This document shows positions 28,636-40,533 of a DNA stretch of 64,000 bases, one piece after another (positions within the stretch are counted from its first letter, which is position 1; the number at the start of each line of letters is the position of its first letter). This DNA comes from Prochlorococcus sp. AG-442-B03 (GTDB lineage: Bacteria > Cyanobacteriota > Cyanobacteriia > PCC-6307 > Cyanobiaceae), in contig QCPU01000001.1 in NCBI GenBank assembly GCA_003212395.1, positions 1 through 64,000 on the forward strand, read 5' to 3'. The position numbers and the translations under genes are program-made. A model generated the notes under the pieces. That model saw only the letters and a list, made by a program, of their open reading frames with translations, ran no database searches and was not told the DNA's origin.

Positions 28636-31605
28636 TCACCCTGTATTTCTCATTCCAGCTGCTATCCCATTAATTGTTAAAAGTGCCCCCCTCAATAGTT
28701 CACTTCTGCTGTAAGCTCTTCTAGATTCATCTTTATCAATAATAAATTCGCTTATTGGGGGTTGTCTTGTCTGGTCTCTAAGTCTTCTTAAAAGTGAAAC
28801 CTGCAAAAAGCCCAATGGGATGATTGTCTTATTTCTCAAACTTACTGATGATTTCAAGTCCCTATCAGATTCGAGAAGCTTGTTTTTACCAGTAATTTCA
28901 AGTATTAAAGATTTTGTAAGTCTATATTCTTTAGAAATTACTTCAAAAATATCATCAAAAGAATCTTTATTTTCCTTACTGCCAAGAGTATCAACATAAT
29001 ATCTAGCAACTTCCAAATCCACCTTAGATAATGTCATTTCTACCTTAGATATAAGCATCCTGAAAAATGGCCATCTTTGATGTAAAACTCTTAATAATTC
29101 AATTTGTTGTGGATCTGAATTTAATTCAGATGACAATGCAGTACCTACTCCAAACCAACTTGGCAAAAGAAATCTACTTTGTGTCCAACCAAATACCCAA
29201 GGAATAGCTCTTAAGCTTGACAAATCTTTTGCACCTTTTTTTCTTCTAGCAGGCCTACTAGATATCTGTAATTTACTGATTTCTTCTATTGGAGTGACTT
29301 CTTGAAAGAAATTCAACAAATCAGGATTCTCATGCACTAATTTTCTATAGTGAGACCTTGATGTTTCTGCCAACCTAGACATTAATTGATTCCACTCAGG
29401 AGTAGCGTCAAGTCTATTATTTACCAAACTATTTTGAATTACCGCTGTAGTGACAGTCTCAAGATTGTAAAGAGCCAGTTCCGGAAGACTATATTTAGAC
29501 GCTAAAACTTCACCTTGTTCTGTTATTTTTATTCTTCCTTTTAAAGTGCCACTTGGTTGGGCCAATATTGCCTGATAAGCCGGTCCTCCTCCTCTCCCTA
29601 CAGAACCACCTCTTCCATGAAAAAGTCTTAGCAATATGTTATTTCTACTTGAAAGATTTTGAAGCGCTATTTGGGCTCTATGAATTTCCCAATTACTAGA
29701 AACAAACCCCGAATCTTTATTGCTATCAGAGTATCCAAGCATTAATTCTTGCAGAGGTTTAAAAGATTCTCCCACTTTTGGCAATAATGATCTATAGAAA
29801 TCTAATTTAAACAACTTTTCCATTACTTCTGGTGCTCTTTTAAGGTCTTCTACAGTTTCAAAAAGAGGAACAACTAATAATTTTGACCTTTGTGAATTTT
29901 GATCAAGCAGTCCCATTTCCTTTGCTAGTAAGAGCACTTCAAGCAAATCAGATGCACTATGACTCATTGAAATTACATAAGAATGACAAATGCGACTTCC
30001 AAATTCTTGCTGTAGCCTCTTAACCATTTTAAATACTGAAAAGGTTTCTTCTGTAGTTTTTGTCCAATTAACTTCAGAAGGAATTAAAGGCCTTTTTGTA
30101 TTTAATTCATCTATGAGCCATTTAATTTTATCTTCCTCAGACATTTGGTCATATTGCACAGATAAATCAAGATAATTTGTAAGCTCTTGTATGGCGTCAC
30201 TATGCCTTGTACTCTCTTGACGAATATCTAAACTTGCTAAAGAAAATCCAAAAATATGAACCTGAGTAAGTAAGGTGTTTACAGATTCGCAAGTTAAATC
30301 TGTACTAATAAGGCTATTTTTAATTAATTCGAGATCATAAGTGAATTCGTTTACTGACTTGTAATATAAGTTTTCAACTTTGTCTAGATTTTTGTTATCA
30401 ATTTCTCCTTCTAAGTCAAATTTCCACCCGCTATCAGCTAATAAATTATTTCTTTCTTGTGTTAACCTTAATTTTTCTAAAATATAACTTAATTTCAATC
30501 TATAAGGTTCTGATCTATACCTTGTAGCCCTCGCTTCATAGATTTCTGGGAACTTAACCCTGTCCGTTTCAAGCGACTCTAGTAGAGAAGAACTGACTTG
30601 ACTCCATTGCATCGAGACACTTAATTGATCTCTAAGATTAGATGTTGCGACTATATATCTTTCCAACATCAACTGCCTTTGATAGCAAGCAGTTCTCCAC
30701 GTTATATCAGGAGTGACTGATGGATTACCGTCCCTATCAGAGCCTACCCAAGAACCGAAGTTACAAAAAGATTCAGAGGGCAACTGAACATCTGGATAAT
30801 TTTCGGTGAGTGCTTCAGTGATCCTACCCCTCAATTGAGGCATCGCATTAAATAAAACTTGCTGAAAATAATGCAAGGCATAATCTACTTCGTCTAAAAC
30901 TGATGGTTTAAATTGATGTAATTCATCTGTTCTCCACCAAAGTCTTACTTCCTCTTTTAATTGGGTTTTTAGAGAATTTTTTTCTTCTTTTGTTAGAAAT
31001 TGCTCAATCTGTATTTTTTTTAACAAATTTGCTACTCTTGTTTGCTTATGTCTAATCGTATGTCTTACTATCTCAGTCGGATGTGCAGTAAAAACTAAAC
31101 GGATATCCATTTCCTGCAATAACTCCTCTAATTTCCCTGGTGGTACATTTAATTTCCTCAACCTATAAAATAATTCTCTAAAAGTTACTGGAGCATTCTG
31201 CCTAGCCAATGCTGGTGCAAAAGGATCAAGATTGTCGGGCGATTTTTGAACATCCTTATTGGTAAAGCTTTGTATATATCTATCTTCCTCAACTCTTTGT
31301 TCCAAAATATTTACGAGTTGAAAATACAATGAAAACGCCCTTGCTGCTGCAATGGATTCTGCTAAATCCATAGAATTTACAATATCAACTATTTCATTTT
31401 TAAAAGTTTTTGAACTATCACCATCAATTTGTTTTGAATAACTTAATTCTTTAAGCTGTATCAATCTCTCTGCTTGACCATCTGGGCATTCTTCTCTGAG
31501 TACAGATTCCCACAGATCTTCGATTAAAAGACGATTTTTATCAAGTGGATCATTGTTACTTATCAGATCCACGTTATTATTTTTTATCTGTCTAAAAGAT
31601 TCCAT
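28636..31605 (-). CDS. ppc: phosphoenolpyruvate carboxylase
   Basis: Carboxylates PEP to oxaloacetate, feeding the incomplete TCA cycle and amino acid synthesis. The 989-residue product has the catalytic histidine segment [16 protein letters not shown] (about residues 169-184), [51 protein letters not shown] and the C-terminal AGMRNTG. Length is typical for cyanobacteria, with an N-terminal extension over plant forms. It lies 53 bp after gshA. Confidence 0.97.
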   Translation of the reverse strand: MESFRQIKNNNVDLISNNDPLDKNRLLIEDLWESVLREECPDGQAERLIQLKELSYSKQIDGDSSKTFKNEIVDIVNSMDLAESIAAARAFSLYFQLVNILEQRVEEDRYIQSFTNKDVQKSPDNLDPFAPALARQNAPVTFRELFYRLRKLNVPPGKLEELLQEMDIRLVFTAHPTEIVRHTIRHKQTRVANLLKKIQIEQFLTKEEKNSLKTQLKEEVRLWWRTDELHQFKPSVLDEVDYALHYFQQVLFNAMPQLRGRITEALTENYPDVQLPSESFCNFGSWVGSDRDGNPSVTPDITWRTACYQRQLMLERYIVATSNLRDQLSVSMQWSQVSSSLLESLETDRVKFPEIYEARATRYRSEPYRLKLSYILEKLRLTQERNNLLADSGWKFDLEGEIDNKNLDKVENLYYKSVNEFTYDLELIKNSLISTDLTCESVNTLLTQVHIFGFSLASLDIRQESTRHSDAIQELTNYLDLSVQYDQMSEEDKIKWLIDELNTKRPLIPSEVNWTKTTEETFSVFKMVKRLQQEFGSRICHSYVISMSHSASDLLEVLLLAKEMGLLDQNSQRSKLLVVPLFETVEDLKRAPEVMEKLFKLDFYRSLLPKVGESFKPLQELMLGYSDSNKDSGFVSSNWEIHRAQIALQNLSSRNNILLRLFHGRGGSVGRGGGPAYQAILAQPSGTLKGRIKITEQGEVLASKYSLPELALYNLETVTTAVIQNSLVNNRLDATPEWNQLMSRLAETSRSHYRKLVHENPDLLNFFQEVTPIEEISKLQISSRPARRKKGAKDLSSLRAIPWVFGWTQSRFLLPSWFGVGTALSSELNSDPQQIELLRVLHQRWPFFRMLISKVEMTLSKVDLEVARYYVDTLGSKENKDSFDDIFEVISKEYRLTKSLILEITGKNKLLESDRDLKSSVSLRNKTIIPLGFLQVSLLRRLRDQTRQPPISEFIIDKDESRRAYSRSELLRGALLTINGIAAGMRNTG

Positions 31606-31658
31606 ATAATCATTATGTCACAATTGAAAAAGTTCAGATCAAATGTTTATTTAAATCA

Positions 31659-32777
31659 TCAAACATTCTCGCCTTCAATCCTAATCATATCTTCGATAGA
31701 AATTTTCATTATTTGTTCAATAGAAAGACCTTTTTTATATTGATTGATCCATTTCATAGATTGATTACCTTCTTCAAGCACTTTATAGATAGGATCTAAA
31801 AGATGTGTCATACCAAAATTTTCTGCTGTGGATGATAAATCTGATAATAAGTTTTGAATCCATTCTCTACAAATAACTCTTTTACCATCTTGCCAGTGAA
31901 CTAACTCTGAATTCAGACTATCTTTAGCAGCATTAATTTCATTTTGATCACATATTTCTGACAACTCATCCATAGAAAAAGTACTAGCATTCATTGGATC
32001 TAAGGTATTTATATTTTCAAAAAGATTTAAAATCCTTAGTTCTATCATGGCCGTTATCCCTAAAAGCAGATTAATATCGTAAACAAAATCACAAATTCTT
32101 AATTCCAAACGATCAAGAATTAAAGGTCTTTGGGGACCATTTGGTCGGATTGACGACCAAAAATGCCTAATATTTTGCATGTTTTTATTAGATATATTTT
32201 CCTCGATCCAGTCGATATAAGAATTATGATTTACAAAAAAAGGCACCCTACTTGGTGTTTTAGGAAACTGAATCCATCTCTGAGAGTGATTATTCGTAAT
32301 TTTATTATTTAAAAAAGGTGAACTAGCACTTAATGATAGATATAGAGCAGCCTCAGATCTTATAAGTCTTATAGCTGTAAAAAGTTTATCTAAATCATTT
32401 ATTCCTATGTTTATATGGACACTTGAAGTTGCAATAGATATTCCATAATTATCTTCAATAAATTGATGATAGACGTTGTCAATATCAGATCTTTGAAATT
32501 GAATATCGTGTTTAAAACAAAGAGTGGATGAAGGAATGATTTTTAAATTTTTAGTATTTAGCCACTCCCTTAACTTTTTTCTTGGAGTTAGTAATTTCTC
32601 ATATAAAGAACTGTAGTCTTTTTCAGGTGTTGTTATGTATTCAACGTTTCTGTTATCTGGCTCTTTTACAAAATCAGGAAATTTTTTCTCAATTTCAGCC
32701 GAAATACCAATATGAGAATTTAAAGAACCTGTGAAAAGTTCCACTTCGAAACCCTTATAAAGATTATTTTGACTCAT
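31659..32777 (-). CDS. gshA: glutamate-cysteine ligase, cyanobacterial type
   Basis: First step of glutathione synthesis. The 372-residue protein starts KGFEVELFTGSLNSHIG, with GFEVELF carrying the conserved Glu of the family. SVHINIGINDLDKLF and RPLILDRLELRICDFVYDIN (a shared active-site strand) agree with cyanobacterial GshA (GCS2-related, short form). The start codon directly follows the trpE stop, so it is cotranscribed with trpE and probably ppc. No glutathione synthetase gene is in the window. Confidence 0.9.
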   Translation of the reverse strand: MSQNNLYKGFEVELFTGSLNSHIGISAEIEKKFPDFVKEPDNRNVEYITTPEKDYSSLYEKLLTPRKKLREWLNTKNLKIIPSSTLCFKHDIQFQRSDIDNVYHQFIEDNYGISIATSSVHINIGINDLDKLFTAIRLIRSEAALYLSLSASSPFLNNKITNNHSQRWIQFPKTPSRVPFFVNHNSYIDWIEENISNKNMQNIRHFWSSIRPNGPQRPLILDRLELRICDFVYDINLLLGITAMIELRILNLFENINTLDPMNASTFSMDELSEICDQNEINAAKDSLNSELVHWQDGKRVICREWIQNLLSDLSSTAENFGMTHLLDPIYKVLEEGNQSMKWINQYKKGLSIEQIMKISIEDMIRIEGENV

Positions 32778-34298
32778 TTATTGATCCAAACAGGCTAATG
32801 CTTTAAGTATCCCCTTTGCTTTATTTATCGTCTCTTGATATTCTTTTTCAGGCAAAGAATCAGCAACTATTCCAGCTCCTGCTTGCACTGATACATCATA
32901 TTTCCCATCTCTTGAGGGTTTAACTATCATGGTTCTTATCGTAATTGCTGTATTTAATGCACCATTAATATCAATAGATCCGTACACACCAGCATAAGGT
33001 CCTCTAGCATCTTTTTCAAAGTGCTTAATCAATTGCATAGCTCTTATTTTTGGGGCGCCAGTTACTGTCCCAGCAGGAAAGGATGCTTTGAGCAAATCCC
33101 ATACATCAGCATTGTTTTTTAAGATTCCCTCAACTTGACTAACTATATGCATAACATGTGAATATTTCTCAATAACCATTAAATCCTTAACCTTGACAGT
33201 ACCAATTTCACAAACTCTTCCAAGATCATTTCTCCCAAGATCAATTAGCATTACATGCTCAGCTATCTCTTTTGGATCTTTTAATAATTCCTTTTCTAAT
33301 TCCATATCTTGTTGATTATCAATACCTCTAGGTCTTGTGCCAGCTATTGGTCTTAAGCTTGCAACAATCTGACTATTTTTATTTTTTTCTGCTTTAACCA
33401 TTACTTCAGGACTTGAACCTATCAGATACCATGAGCCGAAATCAAAAAATGACATGTATGGAGATGGATTAACCATCCTCAAACTTCTATATAAATTAAA
33501 GGGATCATTATTGACTTGAGTTTGGAATCTCTGACTTATAACTATTTGGAAGATATCTCCCTTTCTTATGTATTCTTTTGCAGAGAGAACTGCGTCCTCA
33601 AAATCTTTTTTCTCCCAATTACTCTCTAAATCTACATTCAAATTCTCATTTTCATTCCAATCTAAAAACTCATTTGCTTTTAGAGGAACTCTCATTAAAT
33701 TTCTAGTTTTCTGAATTTTAGAAATTGAGTTTAGATACAACTCTTCAATTGAGCACTCTTTTGAAAAAGTTGTATCTGCATAAACCACTGCAGTAATACA
33801 TCTTTTTATTTGATCAAAAACAACTAACTGATCAAAAAACATCCAGGAACCATAGGGGATGTTGTTTTCTGGTATTTCATTTATTGGAACGCTTGGTTCT
33901 ATTCGATTTATTAATTCATAACCCCAAGAGCCATATAACTGTCCAATTGATGGTAAGTCATCAAGCATGGTTGACTTGTATACCTTTGTCCAACTTTTTA
34001 AAATATCAAAAGGGTCACCTTTATGTGTTTCAGTTTTTCCATTATTCCAAGTTTTAACTATTTCTTCTCCATGACAAACTGCTTCCCAAAGAGGTTTAGT
34101 AGCAACAATACTCCACCTACCCAAATTCTCACCACCTTCAACAGATTCAAGAAAAACACCATGGGAATCTTTTGAAGATAATTTTAACCAAGTCGATAAT
34201 GGAGTCTCTAAGTCTGCTGGCCAAGTTTCAATGATAGGTATAAAATTTTTACCTTCTTTGTAAGCCTTTAAAAAACTATCTTTCTTTGAACTGATCAT
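32778..34298 (-). CDS. trpE: anthranilate synthase component I
   Basis: Converts chorismate to anthranilate with TrpG. The 506-residue protein has [38 protein letters not shown] and [12 protein letters not shown], the standard chorismate-binding motifs. LES in [18 protein letters not shown] fits the N-terminal tryptophan feedback site. Upstream is psaD; downstream is gshA with no gap. No leader peptide could be seen in the 59-bp spacer. Confidence 0.95.
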   Translation of the reverse strand: MISSKKDSFLKAYKEGKNFIPIIETWPADLETPLSTWLKLSSKDSHGVFLESVEGGENLGRWSIVATKPLWEAVCHGEEIVKTWNNGKTETHKGDPFDILKSWTKVYKSTMLDDLPSIGQLYGSWGYELINRIEPSVPINEIPENNIPYGSWMFFDQLVVFDQIKRCITAVVYADTTFSKECSIEELYLNSISKIQKTRNLMRVPLKANEFLDWNENENLNVDLESNWEKKDFEDAVLSAKEYIRKGDIFQIVISQRFQTQVNNDPFNLYRSLRMVNPSPYMSFFDFGSWYLIGSSPEVMVKAEKNKNSQIVASLRPIAGTRPRGIDNQQDMELEKELLKDPKEIAEHVMLIDLGRNDLGRVCEIGTVKVKDLMVIEKYSHVMHIVSQVEGILKNNADVWDLLKASFPAGTVTGAPKIRAMQLIKHFEKDARGPYAGVYGSIDINGALNTAITIRTMIVKPSRDGKYDVSVQAGAGIVADSLPEKEYQETINKAKGILKALACLDQ

Positions 34299-34357
34299 AT
34301 TAATAATCTCAGCCCAAATTATAATTATTTTCTTCTTTTAAATCAACTTTAAGGAAG

Positions 34358-34780
34358 TTAATCAAAAGTATTCTTAGTTGTAAATTTCAAACCAGCTGGA
34401 TTAGGATTCTCACCTATTCTTCTAGGATTATGACCTACCTTCTCTCTGCCTTCATTTACTTTTTCAGGGAAAACACCATCCTTTGGGTGTAAAAATTCAA
34501 TATCGCCACCTGGGAAAATTCGGTAGATTTTAAAATCTTCAATTCTTGGTTTGAAAGCTCTTAATTGTGTCCCTAATGCAAGGCATTGTTCTTTTCTTGC
34601 AAAGTACATTAAATTATCGCCTTCATGCATAATAGCCGCTCCACCGGTGGGTAATTCAAATGCTTGTTCCTTTGAACTTTTCCATACGATTGCATATTTT
34701 TCTTCGGTTTCTGCTGAGTTTAATAAACCCCCAGTACTTCCTATATGCTTTGGAAATTGACCAACTAAAGTTTCAGTCAT
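34358..34780 (-). CDS. psaD: photosystem I subunit II (ferredoxin-docking)
   Basis: Stromal-side subunit of photosystem I that docks ferredoxin. The 140-residue product contains GGSTGGLL-like [40 protein letters not shown] and a basic C-terminal region ([13 protein letters not shown], then [11 protein letters not shown]). No signal peptide or membrane segment is present. It is the first gene of the psaD-trpE stretch; a 111-bp spacer separates it from the histidine-kinase gene. Confidence 0.96.
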   Translation of the reverse strand: MTETLVGQFPKHIGSTGGLLNSAETEEKYAIVWKSSKEQAFELPTGGAAIMHEGDNLMYFARKEQCLALGTQLRAFKPRIEDFKIYRIFPGGDIEFLHPKDGVFPEKVNEGREKVGHNPRRIGENPNPAGLKFTTKNTFD

Positions 34781-34891
34781 CCTAATTTTTGAGTTATTTC
34801 TAATAAGAAATTAGCATTCATATTTTGCAAAATTCAAAATTAATAGGAAATTTTCTACATTATTTAATATATGTATAACTTAATTCTCATT

Positions 34892-36256
34892 TCATTTTGC
34901 ATCTGAAATCGGAAAAAATACTGTCAAACCTGTATCACGTCGTTGTGTGACATGCCCTCCTAAACTAGCTAACAACTTTTGAGTGGCATTTTGACTAAGT
35001 TGTAAACTGCCAGTTTGAGGGTTCCAATTTAAAACAGGACCAATATCAGAACCACACTCTTTTTTTAGATTTTCTTTTTGATTGTTATCTAATTTTTGTA
35101 CTTTGAGTTGAAGTTTGAGTTTTTGACCAGCTGGTCTTAATTCTAAAATCAATGTACTACCTTCTTTTAATCCTCTAGTATTTTTATCAATTAATCCTCT
35201 TAACATTAATTCTAATTTTTCAGAATCACTCAAAATTTGTGGGAGTTGTTTGGGGATATCTATCTTCAAAGAAATACCACGTCGATTTAATTGTTTATTC
35301 CACAAAGGAGCAAGCTTTTTGAAAATTTCGGCTAAATTAATTTTTGCCAAGTTATTCAATGATGGCACTTCATTACTAACTAATTCTGCGGCATTAAAAA
35401 TTAAACCAAACCTATCAATTTGTTCATTACATTCATTATCTATTTGCATTAAACGATTTCTCATTGATTCATCCATTTTATATTTTTTTAAAGTAGAACT
35501 TATTAGGGTTCTTATTGTTGCCAAAGGAGTTCTTACTTCATGAGAAATTGCACGTAATAATTTTGCTTCAGTTATTTGCACATTTTTTTCATCATTATTT
35601 ACAGAATTCTGTATGTTATGACTAGGCTTAATTTCTGCTAATTTTGCCGATAATATTGGCCAAAATAATTTTTCAAACTGATTGTTAATATTAAGATTAC
35701 CTAAATTATTTATTGCATTACGAAATTTTACTCCTTCCTCATAATTTTCTTGATTTAATTTTGCAAGCATTAATTCAATTGAAAGTTTTAAGCTTTCTTC
35801 ATCACACTTCATTAATAGAATTTTCTTATCTTTTTCTCCTACAATCGATAATACGCATTGAAAATTTGGGGTGATTATCATCAAAAAAGGTTCATAGCCA
35901 TCTTCCTGACAAAGATTTAAGACTTTATAATTACTAACTAAATCGAAATCTTTTTTTATATTTTCTGAATTATTGACTGGTAAAAAACCTGCATTCTCAT
36001 TTTGAAAGTATGGGAACCCCTCAGGAGACCAAAGCCATCCATGAAGTTGATTTAAAAATTTTTTATCATTAAAAGCTGGCAAAGGAGAGGCAACCCATAT
36101 CCCACCCTGTTTATAGTTCTGAGATAGGAAATCTTTTTGAATAACTTCTAAAGAAGCCCACCACATTCTTCTGGATGTATCATCATCCACATATATGGTT
36201 TGAATCCCTTTAATCAAAAGCTCTTGAATTTTTTTTATAGTTATTTGAGATTTCAT
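34892..36256 (-). CDS. Atypical sensor histidine kinase, degenerate ATP domain
   Basis: A 454-residue protein with an intact dimerisation/phosphoacceptor motif LRAISHEVRTPLATIRTL (His at about 239). N-terminal region (1-230) is soluble, with no clear membrane segment. The C-terminal region resembles a HATPase domain but has no canonical N box (LMLRGLIDKNTRGLKEGS) and no DxGxG G1 box. A GLTVFFPI ending is retained. Start ATG 36256 overlaps the rodA stop by one base (an upstream TTG is possible). No response regulator is adjacent. Confidence 0.68.
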   Translation of the reverse strand: MKSQITIKKIQELLIKGIQTIYVDDDTSRRMWWASLEVIQKDFLSQNYKQGGIWVASPLPAFNDKKFLNQLHGWLWSPEGFPYFQNENAGFLPVNNSENIKKDFDLVSNYKVLNLCQEDGYEPFLMIITPNFQCVLSIVGEKDKKILLMKCDEESLKLSIELMLAKLNQENYEEGVKFRNAINNLGNLNINNQFEKLFWPILSAKLAEIKPSHNIQNSVNNDEKNVQITEAKLLRAISHEVRTPLATIRTLISSTLKKYKMDESMRNRLMQIDNECNEQIDRFGLIFNAAELVSNEVPSLNNLAKINLAEIFKKLAPLWNKQLNRRGISLKIDIPKQLPQILSDSEKLELMLRGLIDKNTRGLKEGSTLILELRPAGQKLKLQLKVQKLDNNQKENLKKECGSDIGPVLNWNPQTGSLQLSQNATQKLLASLGGHVTQRRDTGLTVFFPISDAK

Positions 36257-37524
36257 CAACTTCTTAGTGATCTAGAACGTTTCAATATAGATAAAACAAA
36301 TCCAATAGATATAAAATTAGTCACCAATGACGTTCGACCATAGCTCATAAAAGGAAGGGGAATTCCAGTAACTGGTCCTAATCCAACAGTCATAAATAAG
36401 TTAATAATTATTTGAAATACAAAAGTTGAGGCTATTCCAATAACAATTAGAGATTCGAAGTTAGTCCTAGCAATTGATGCAGTATGAATAAGTTTTTTAA
36501 TCAAAAAAAAGAGCAAAAATAAAACTATAGTGCACCCCACGAAACCTAATTCTTCCCCTAAAGCACTGAATATAAAATCAGTATGCTGTTCAGGTATAAA
36601 TTGCAAATTAGTCAGCTTACCTTGTAGCAAACCAGTTCCAAATAATCCTCCAGAACCAATTGCAATTTGACTCTGTATCAAATGATATCCGCCACCTAAT
36701 GGATCTCTATTTGGATCTAAAAATAAAACTAATCTATCTTTTTGATATTCTTTTAAGCCATATTGCCACAAAATTGGTGTCAATTTTGCTATAGACAAAT
36801 GGAACGAAATAGCGAAAGCAGAAAAAATAATTTTCTTTTTTGAAGATCTATAAGCAAGATATCCTATAACTGGAATCCAGAAAATAAGAAGAGTTGGTAA
36901 GGTTAGATATAATATAGATGTAATAATACAAAATACTAATATCAAAATCCACTCTATGGGCATTTGTGACCAATAGAGCATCACAACTGTCAAAACAAGT
37001 AAAACTAAAGAGGTACCTAAATCCGGTTGAAAGAAAATTAATAACCAAGGAATAACTACTACTAATAAGGGCAATACTAAATCTCTTATTGTAAGAATTA
37101 CTTTTTTGTCGATTACTAAAGCAAGAGTTAATACAGTACTAAGTTTAGCTACTTCTGAAGGTTGAAAAGAAAAGATGCCCAAGTTTAGCCATCTTTGGGC
37201 TCCAGAAACTGAAATCCCAAAAAAGTAAATTAGTAATAAGGATATTAAAGTACACAAATAAAATGGAACCACATACTTTCTAATTCTCTCTAACGGTATA
37301 TAAGAAATTAAAAATGCTAAAAAATAACCTAAAAAACCAGTTAGGATATGACTTAGATAGTTCGATACTAAAAGATCACCCTGAATACTTTTTATTAATA
37401 AACCCGAAATAATGACTAAAAAGAGGGGAATTATAAGTAGTGGAGAAAATAAAAAACCTCTATTAAAGTTGTCTTTTTGTTGTAAAAATCCTCTTCTATT
37501 TAATAAAGAAATTCTCTTAAACAT
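36256..37524 (-). CDS. rodA: RodA/FtsW-type cell wall polymerase
   Basis: SEDS family glycosyltransferase that polymerises peptidoglycan for cell shape. The protein (about 422 residues) has around ten membrane segments and the SEDS landmarks SGAQRWLNLGIFSFQPSEV, FFQPDLGTSLVL, GSGGLFGTGLLQGK with FIPEQHTDFIFSALGEELG, and PLPFMSYGRTSLV. A start at ATG 37524 is used; a TTG at 37527 lies in frame one codon before it. It is packed directly after mrp and overlaps the kinase gene. Confidence 0.93.
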   Translation of the reverse strand: MFKRISLLNRRGFLQQKDNFNRGFLFSPLLIIPLFLVIISGLLIKSIQGDLLVSNYLSHILTGFLGYFLAFLISYIPLERIRKYVVPFYLCTLISLLLIYFFGISVSGAQRWLNLGIFSFQPSEVAKLSTVLTLALVIDKKVILTIRDLVLPLLVVVIPWLLIFFQPDLGTSLVLLVLTVVMLYWSQMPIEWILILVFCIITSILYLTLPTLLIFWIPVIGYLAYRSSKKKIIFSAFAISFHLSIAKLTPILWQYGLKEYQKDRLVLFLDPNRDPLGGGYHLIQSQIAIGSGGLFGTGLLQGKLTNLQFIPEQHTDFIFSALGEELGFVGCTIVLFLLFFLIKKLIHTASIARTNFESLIVIGIASTFVFQIIINLFMTVGLGPVTGIPLPFMSYGRTSLVTNFISIGFVLSILKRSRSLRS

Positions 37525-37527
37525 CAA

Positions 37528-38598
37528 TTAACTATTAACAAATTGATTCTTAATTAATTGAGCTAAATTACCAAATAAAACAGAACTTTCTTTATTGGGC
37601 TGACTTACTGAGATTGGTACACCTTTATTACTATCATCAACGAGAGGGATTTCAATAGGAATTTGAGCCAATAATGGTAAGTCATTTTCTTTAGCTAATA
37701 TTTGTCCACCACCTTTACCAAAAATTTCATATTTTTTACCTGGCATATCTGGCGGAATAAATACTGACATATTTTCTACAATTCCCAGTAAAGGTACTCC
37801 GAGTTGTTTAAACATTGCCAATCCCCTCCTTGCATCTTGCAAAGATACTTGTTGAGGAGTAGTGACAACTACAGCTCCAGAGATAGGAACAGATTGAGAA
37901 AGGGATATTTGAGCGTCTCCTGTTCCTGGAGGCAAGTCAATAACCAAAAAATCAAGATTATTCCATTCAACTTGATACAAAAATTGTCGGATAATACTAT
38001 TAAGCATTGGTCCTCTCCATATAACTGGCTGACCTTCTTCTATGAGGAAACCCATTGATACCAATGAAATTCCATATTTATGTATTGGTATTAACCTTTG
38101 ATCACTGCCACTACCTTCTGTAACCTTTGGATTCTGTTCGGCAACTCCCATCATTGAGGGAGTATTAGGTCCATATATATCGGCATCCAGCAAACCAGTT
38201 TTTAAGCCTAATTTAGCGAGAGAACAAGCGAGATTAACTGCAATGGTACTTTTCCCAACTCCACCTTTACCACTGCTAACAGCTATGATATGTCGAATCC
38301 CATCAATCTTCTGCAACTCAGGTGCATTACTTTGATTTTGAGATTCTGTTTTGGAAGGATTATTATCTATCTCTATTTGAACATCATCAATATCTTCAAA
38401 ATCTAGTAGTACTTCTCTAACCTCTTGTACAATTCTATCTCTCTGAGAATTTGCAAACGATGGTAATGATAAAGTTACGATTACTCTTGGTGTAGTTACT
38501 CTTACATTTTTAATCCAAGCTAATTCAATTACATTTTTCTTTGATCCAGCATCTAGAACTTTTTGTAAAGCAAAATTCGCATCTTCTATTGTGGTCAT
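37528..38598 (-). CDS. mrp: Mrp/ApbC-type iron-sulfur carrier ATPase
   Basis: A 356-residue protein with an N-terminal MIP18/DUF59 domain (about 1-80) and the deviant Walker A GKGGVGKS (110-117), as in Fe-S cluster carriers. DLPPGTGDAQISLSQ and VENMS-F are family motifs. The CxxC pair that follows VENMS in E. coli-type Mrp is replaced by IPPDMPGKKYEIFGKGGG, which is usual in cyanobacteria. It leads a mrp-rodA-kinase run. Confidence 0.9.
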   Translation of the reverse strand: MTTIEDANFALQKVLDAGSKKNVIELAWIKNVRVTTPRVIVTLSLPSFANSQRDRIVQEVREVLLDFEDIDDVQIEIDNNPSKTESQNQSNAPELQKIDGIRHIIAVSSGKGGVGKSTIAVNLACSLAKLGLKTGLLDADIYGPNTPSMMGVAEQNPKVTEGSGSDQRLIPIHKYGISLVSMGFLIEEGQPVIWRGPMLNSIIRQFLYQVEWNNLDFLVIDLPPGTGDAQISLSQSVPISGAVVVTTPQQVSLQDARRGLAMFKQLGVPLLGIVENMSVFIPPDMPGKKYEIFGKGGGQILAKENDLPLLAQIPIEIPLVDDSNKGVPISVSQPNKESSVLFGNLAQLIKNQFVNS

Positions 38599-38756
38599 TA
38601 AATTTTTAAATATTTTGACAAGGTAGTCGACTGTTTAAAAGGTTAAGAACTATGTCGAACTATCAAATAATAGGCAATAAGGACCCCCTAAGAGAAATTA
38701 TAAAGAGAAACTTATAATTAACCAAAAAATTTTTTTCTTCAAGATTTACTAAATAC

Positions 38757-39785
38757 ATGTTGAAAGAACCTCCTAAAAACTCGAGAGAAAAAACTAAAAA
38801 TCTCTTATTAACTCTACAAGACAAAATTTGTTCAGGACTTGAAAATGTAGATGGCAAAGGAAAATTTACAGAAGAATCCTGGCTCAGAGACGAAGGTGGC
38901 GGTGGAAGATCAAGAGTATTGAAAAATGGTTCTATTTTTGAGCAAGCAGGAGTAAATTTCTCGGAAGTACAGGGAAAAGAATTACCTCAATCTATAATCT
39001 CTCAAAGGCCTGAAGCGAAAGGTCATGAATGGTTTGCTACTGGCACTTCTATGGTTTTGCATCCTAAGAATCCCTATATTCCTACAGTTCATCTGAATTA
39101 TCGATATTTCGAAGCTGGTCCTGTTTGGTGGTTTGGGGGAGGTGCAGACTTAACCCCTTTTTATCCTTATCTTTCTGATGTAAGGAATTTTCACAACGAG
39201 CATAAAAAAGCTTGTGAGAAAGTTGATCAAGATTTGCATAAAGTTTTCAAACCATGGTGTGATGAATATTTCTTCTTGAAGCATAGAAATGAATCTAGAG
39301 GCATAGGAGGTATTTTTTATGATTATCAAGATGGTTCAGGCAATATTTATAGAGGAAATAATCAAAATGGAGAGGCATCAAAAGCTTCACAAAATATTGG
39401 CAGATCTAATTTAAATTGGGATAATTTATTTTCTTTAGCGGAAAACTGTGGGCAGGCATTCCTTCCTTCATATTTGCCCATTATTGAAAAAAGAGCTTCT
39501 CAAACATATTCATCAAAGGAAAGAGAATTCCAGCTATATAGAAGAGGTAGATATGTCGAATTCAATTTAGTTTGGGATAGAGGTACGATTTTTGGACTAC
39601 AAACAAATGGCAGAACTGAATCGATATTAATGTCCTTACCGCCTTTAGCTAGATGGGAATATGGATATAAAGCTAAAAAGGGTTCACGAGAGGAATTGCT
39701 CACATCAATTTTTACAAAACCCCAAGATTGGTTAAATGATAAAGAGTTAGAGAAATTCTGTATAGAGAATAATATTTTTGATTAA
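38757..39785 (+). CDS. hemF: oxygen-dependent coproporphyrinogen III oxidase
   Basis: Makes protoporphyrinogen IX for heme and chlorophyll. The 342-residue product contains [34 protein letters not shown] and a [15 protein letters not shown] segment, with [15 protein letters not shown] and [15 protein letters not shown], all HemF hallmarks. Length is normal. ATG start at 38757 follows a 158-bp spacer divergent from mrp. It converges on the gene at 39814. Confidence 0.96.
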   Translation: MLKEPPKNSREKTKNLLLTLQDKICSGLENVDGKGKFTEESWLRDEGGGGRSRVLKNGSIFEQAGVNFSEVQGKELPQSIISQRPEAKGHEWFATGTSMVLHPKNPYIPTVHLNYRYFEAGPVWWFGGGADLTPFYPYLSDVRNFHNEHKKACEKVDQDLHKVFKPWCDEYFFLKHRNESRGIGGIFYDYQDGSGNIYRGNNQNGEASKASQNIGRSNLNWDNLFSLAENCGQAFLPSYLPIIEKRASQTYSSKEREFQLYRRGRYVEFNLVWDRGTIFGLQTNGRTESILMSLPPLARWEYGYKAKKGSREELLTSIFTKPQDWLNDKELEKFCIENNIFD

Positions 39786-39813
39786 AAATTATCGAATAAA
39801 AATTTAAAGTATC

Positions 39814-40371
39814 TTAAATAGGTGTTTTAAATAAAGAACCGTCACTTTTCAATTGAAGTTTTTCTCCAAGTTCATTTTCTAAAGAGATTAATTCATCCCT
39901 ATGTGCTCTTAGTCTCATGAAAGTTAAATCATCTTCATTTTTGTTGATCAACCTTAATTCAAATTTCTCCTCTCTTGCTGATTTCTTAAAATAAACAATC
40001 CCAGACAAAGGGCCCCCAATTAATCCTAAAAGAATAGGCCACCAACCTAATTCAGGATATATTTGAATAATTACTAATCCCAAAGCACAAGAACCAAAAC
40101 CGCCAAGAAGACCTAAAAAAATTGCCAAAAATTTACTAGAAACAACTTGTCCCTTAAATATTAAGATTCTTTGTTCAAAATCTCCTCCCGTTTGCTTCCA
40201 TCCCCTCAAATTAAGCCATTCACATAAACCATTTAAAACCTTAACTGGCTGTTGAGAAGATGAAATCTCAACGATGGTTGTTCTATCTTTACTCGAAGCT
40301 CTAAGAAAAAAAAATAATCCTATGGCTAAAAGAATTGTCAGCAATAATGTTGAATTTAAGTAATCGGACAT
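39814..40371 (-). CDS. CCB2/CCB4-like cofactor-assembly membrane protein (DUF2930)
   Basis: A 185-residue protein with an N-terminal hydrophobic segment (5-23), then a soluble part, and two further segments (about 82-101 AIFLGLLGGFGSCALGLVII and 110-125). The layout KGQVVSSKFLAIFLGLL, GWWPILLGLIGGPLSGIVYF and the charged tail fit the family linked to covalent heme attachment to cytochrome b6. This rests on segment pattern and remembered family features, not an alignment. Function in cyanobacteria is not firmly proven. Confidence 0.62.
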   Translation of the reverse strand: MSDYLNSTLLLTILLAIGLFFFLRASSKDRTTIVEISSSQQPVKVLNGLCEWLNLRGWKQTGGDFEQRILIFKGQVVSSKFLAIFLGLLGGFGSCALGLVIIQIYPELGWWPILLGLIGGPLSGIVYFKKSAREEKFELRLINKNEDDLTFMRLRAHRDELISLENELGEKLQLKSDGSLFKTPI

Positions 40372-40533
40372 TAAATGAAATTTTTCTAGTAACTCGAGAA
40401 TAAAAATTAAAGTTACATCTTATTATAATTTTTTAGATTTATTCTGTAAAATAATCTTATTAGATAAATCTTTAATTTAATCAACTCTTCAGTAATATTC
40501 AAAATCTTAAATTACTTTAAATAATTATCAAAA

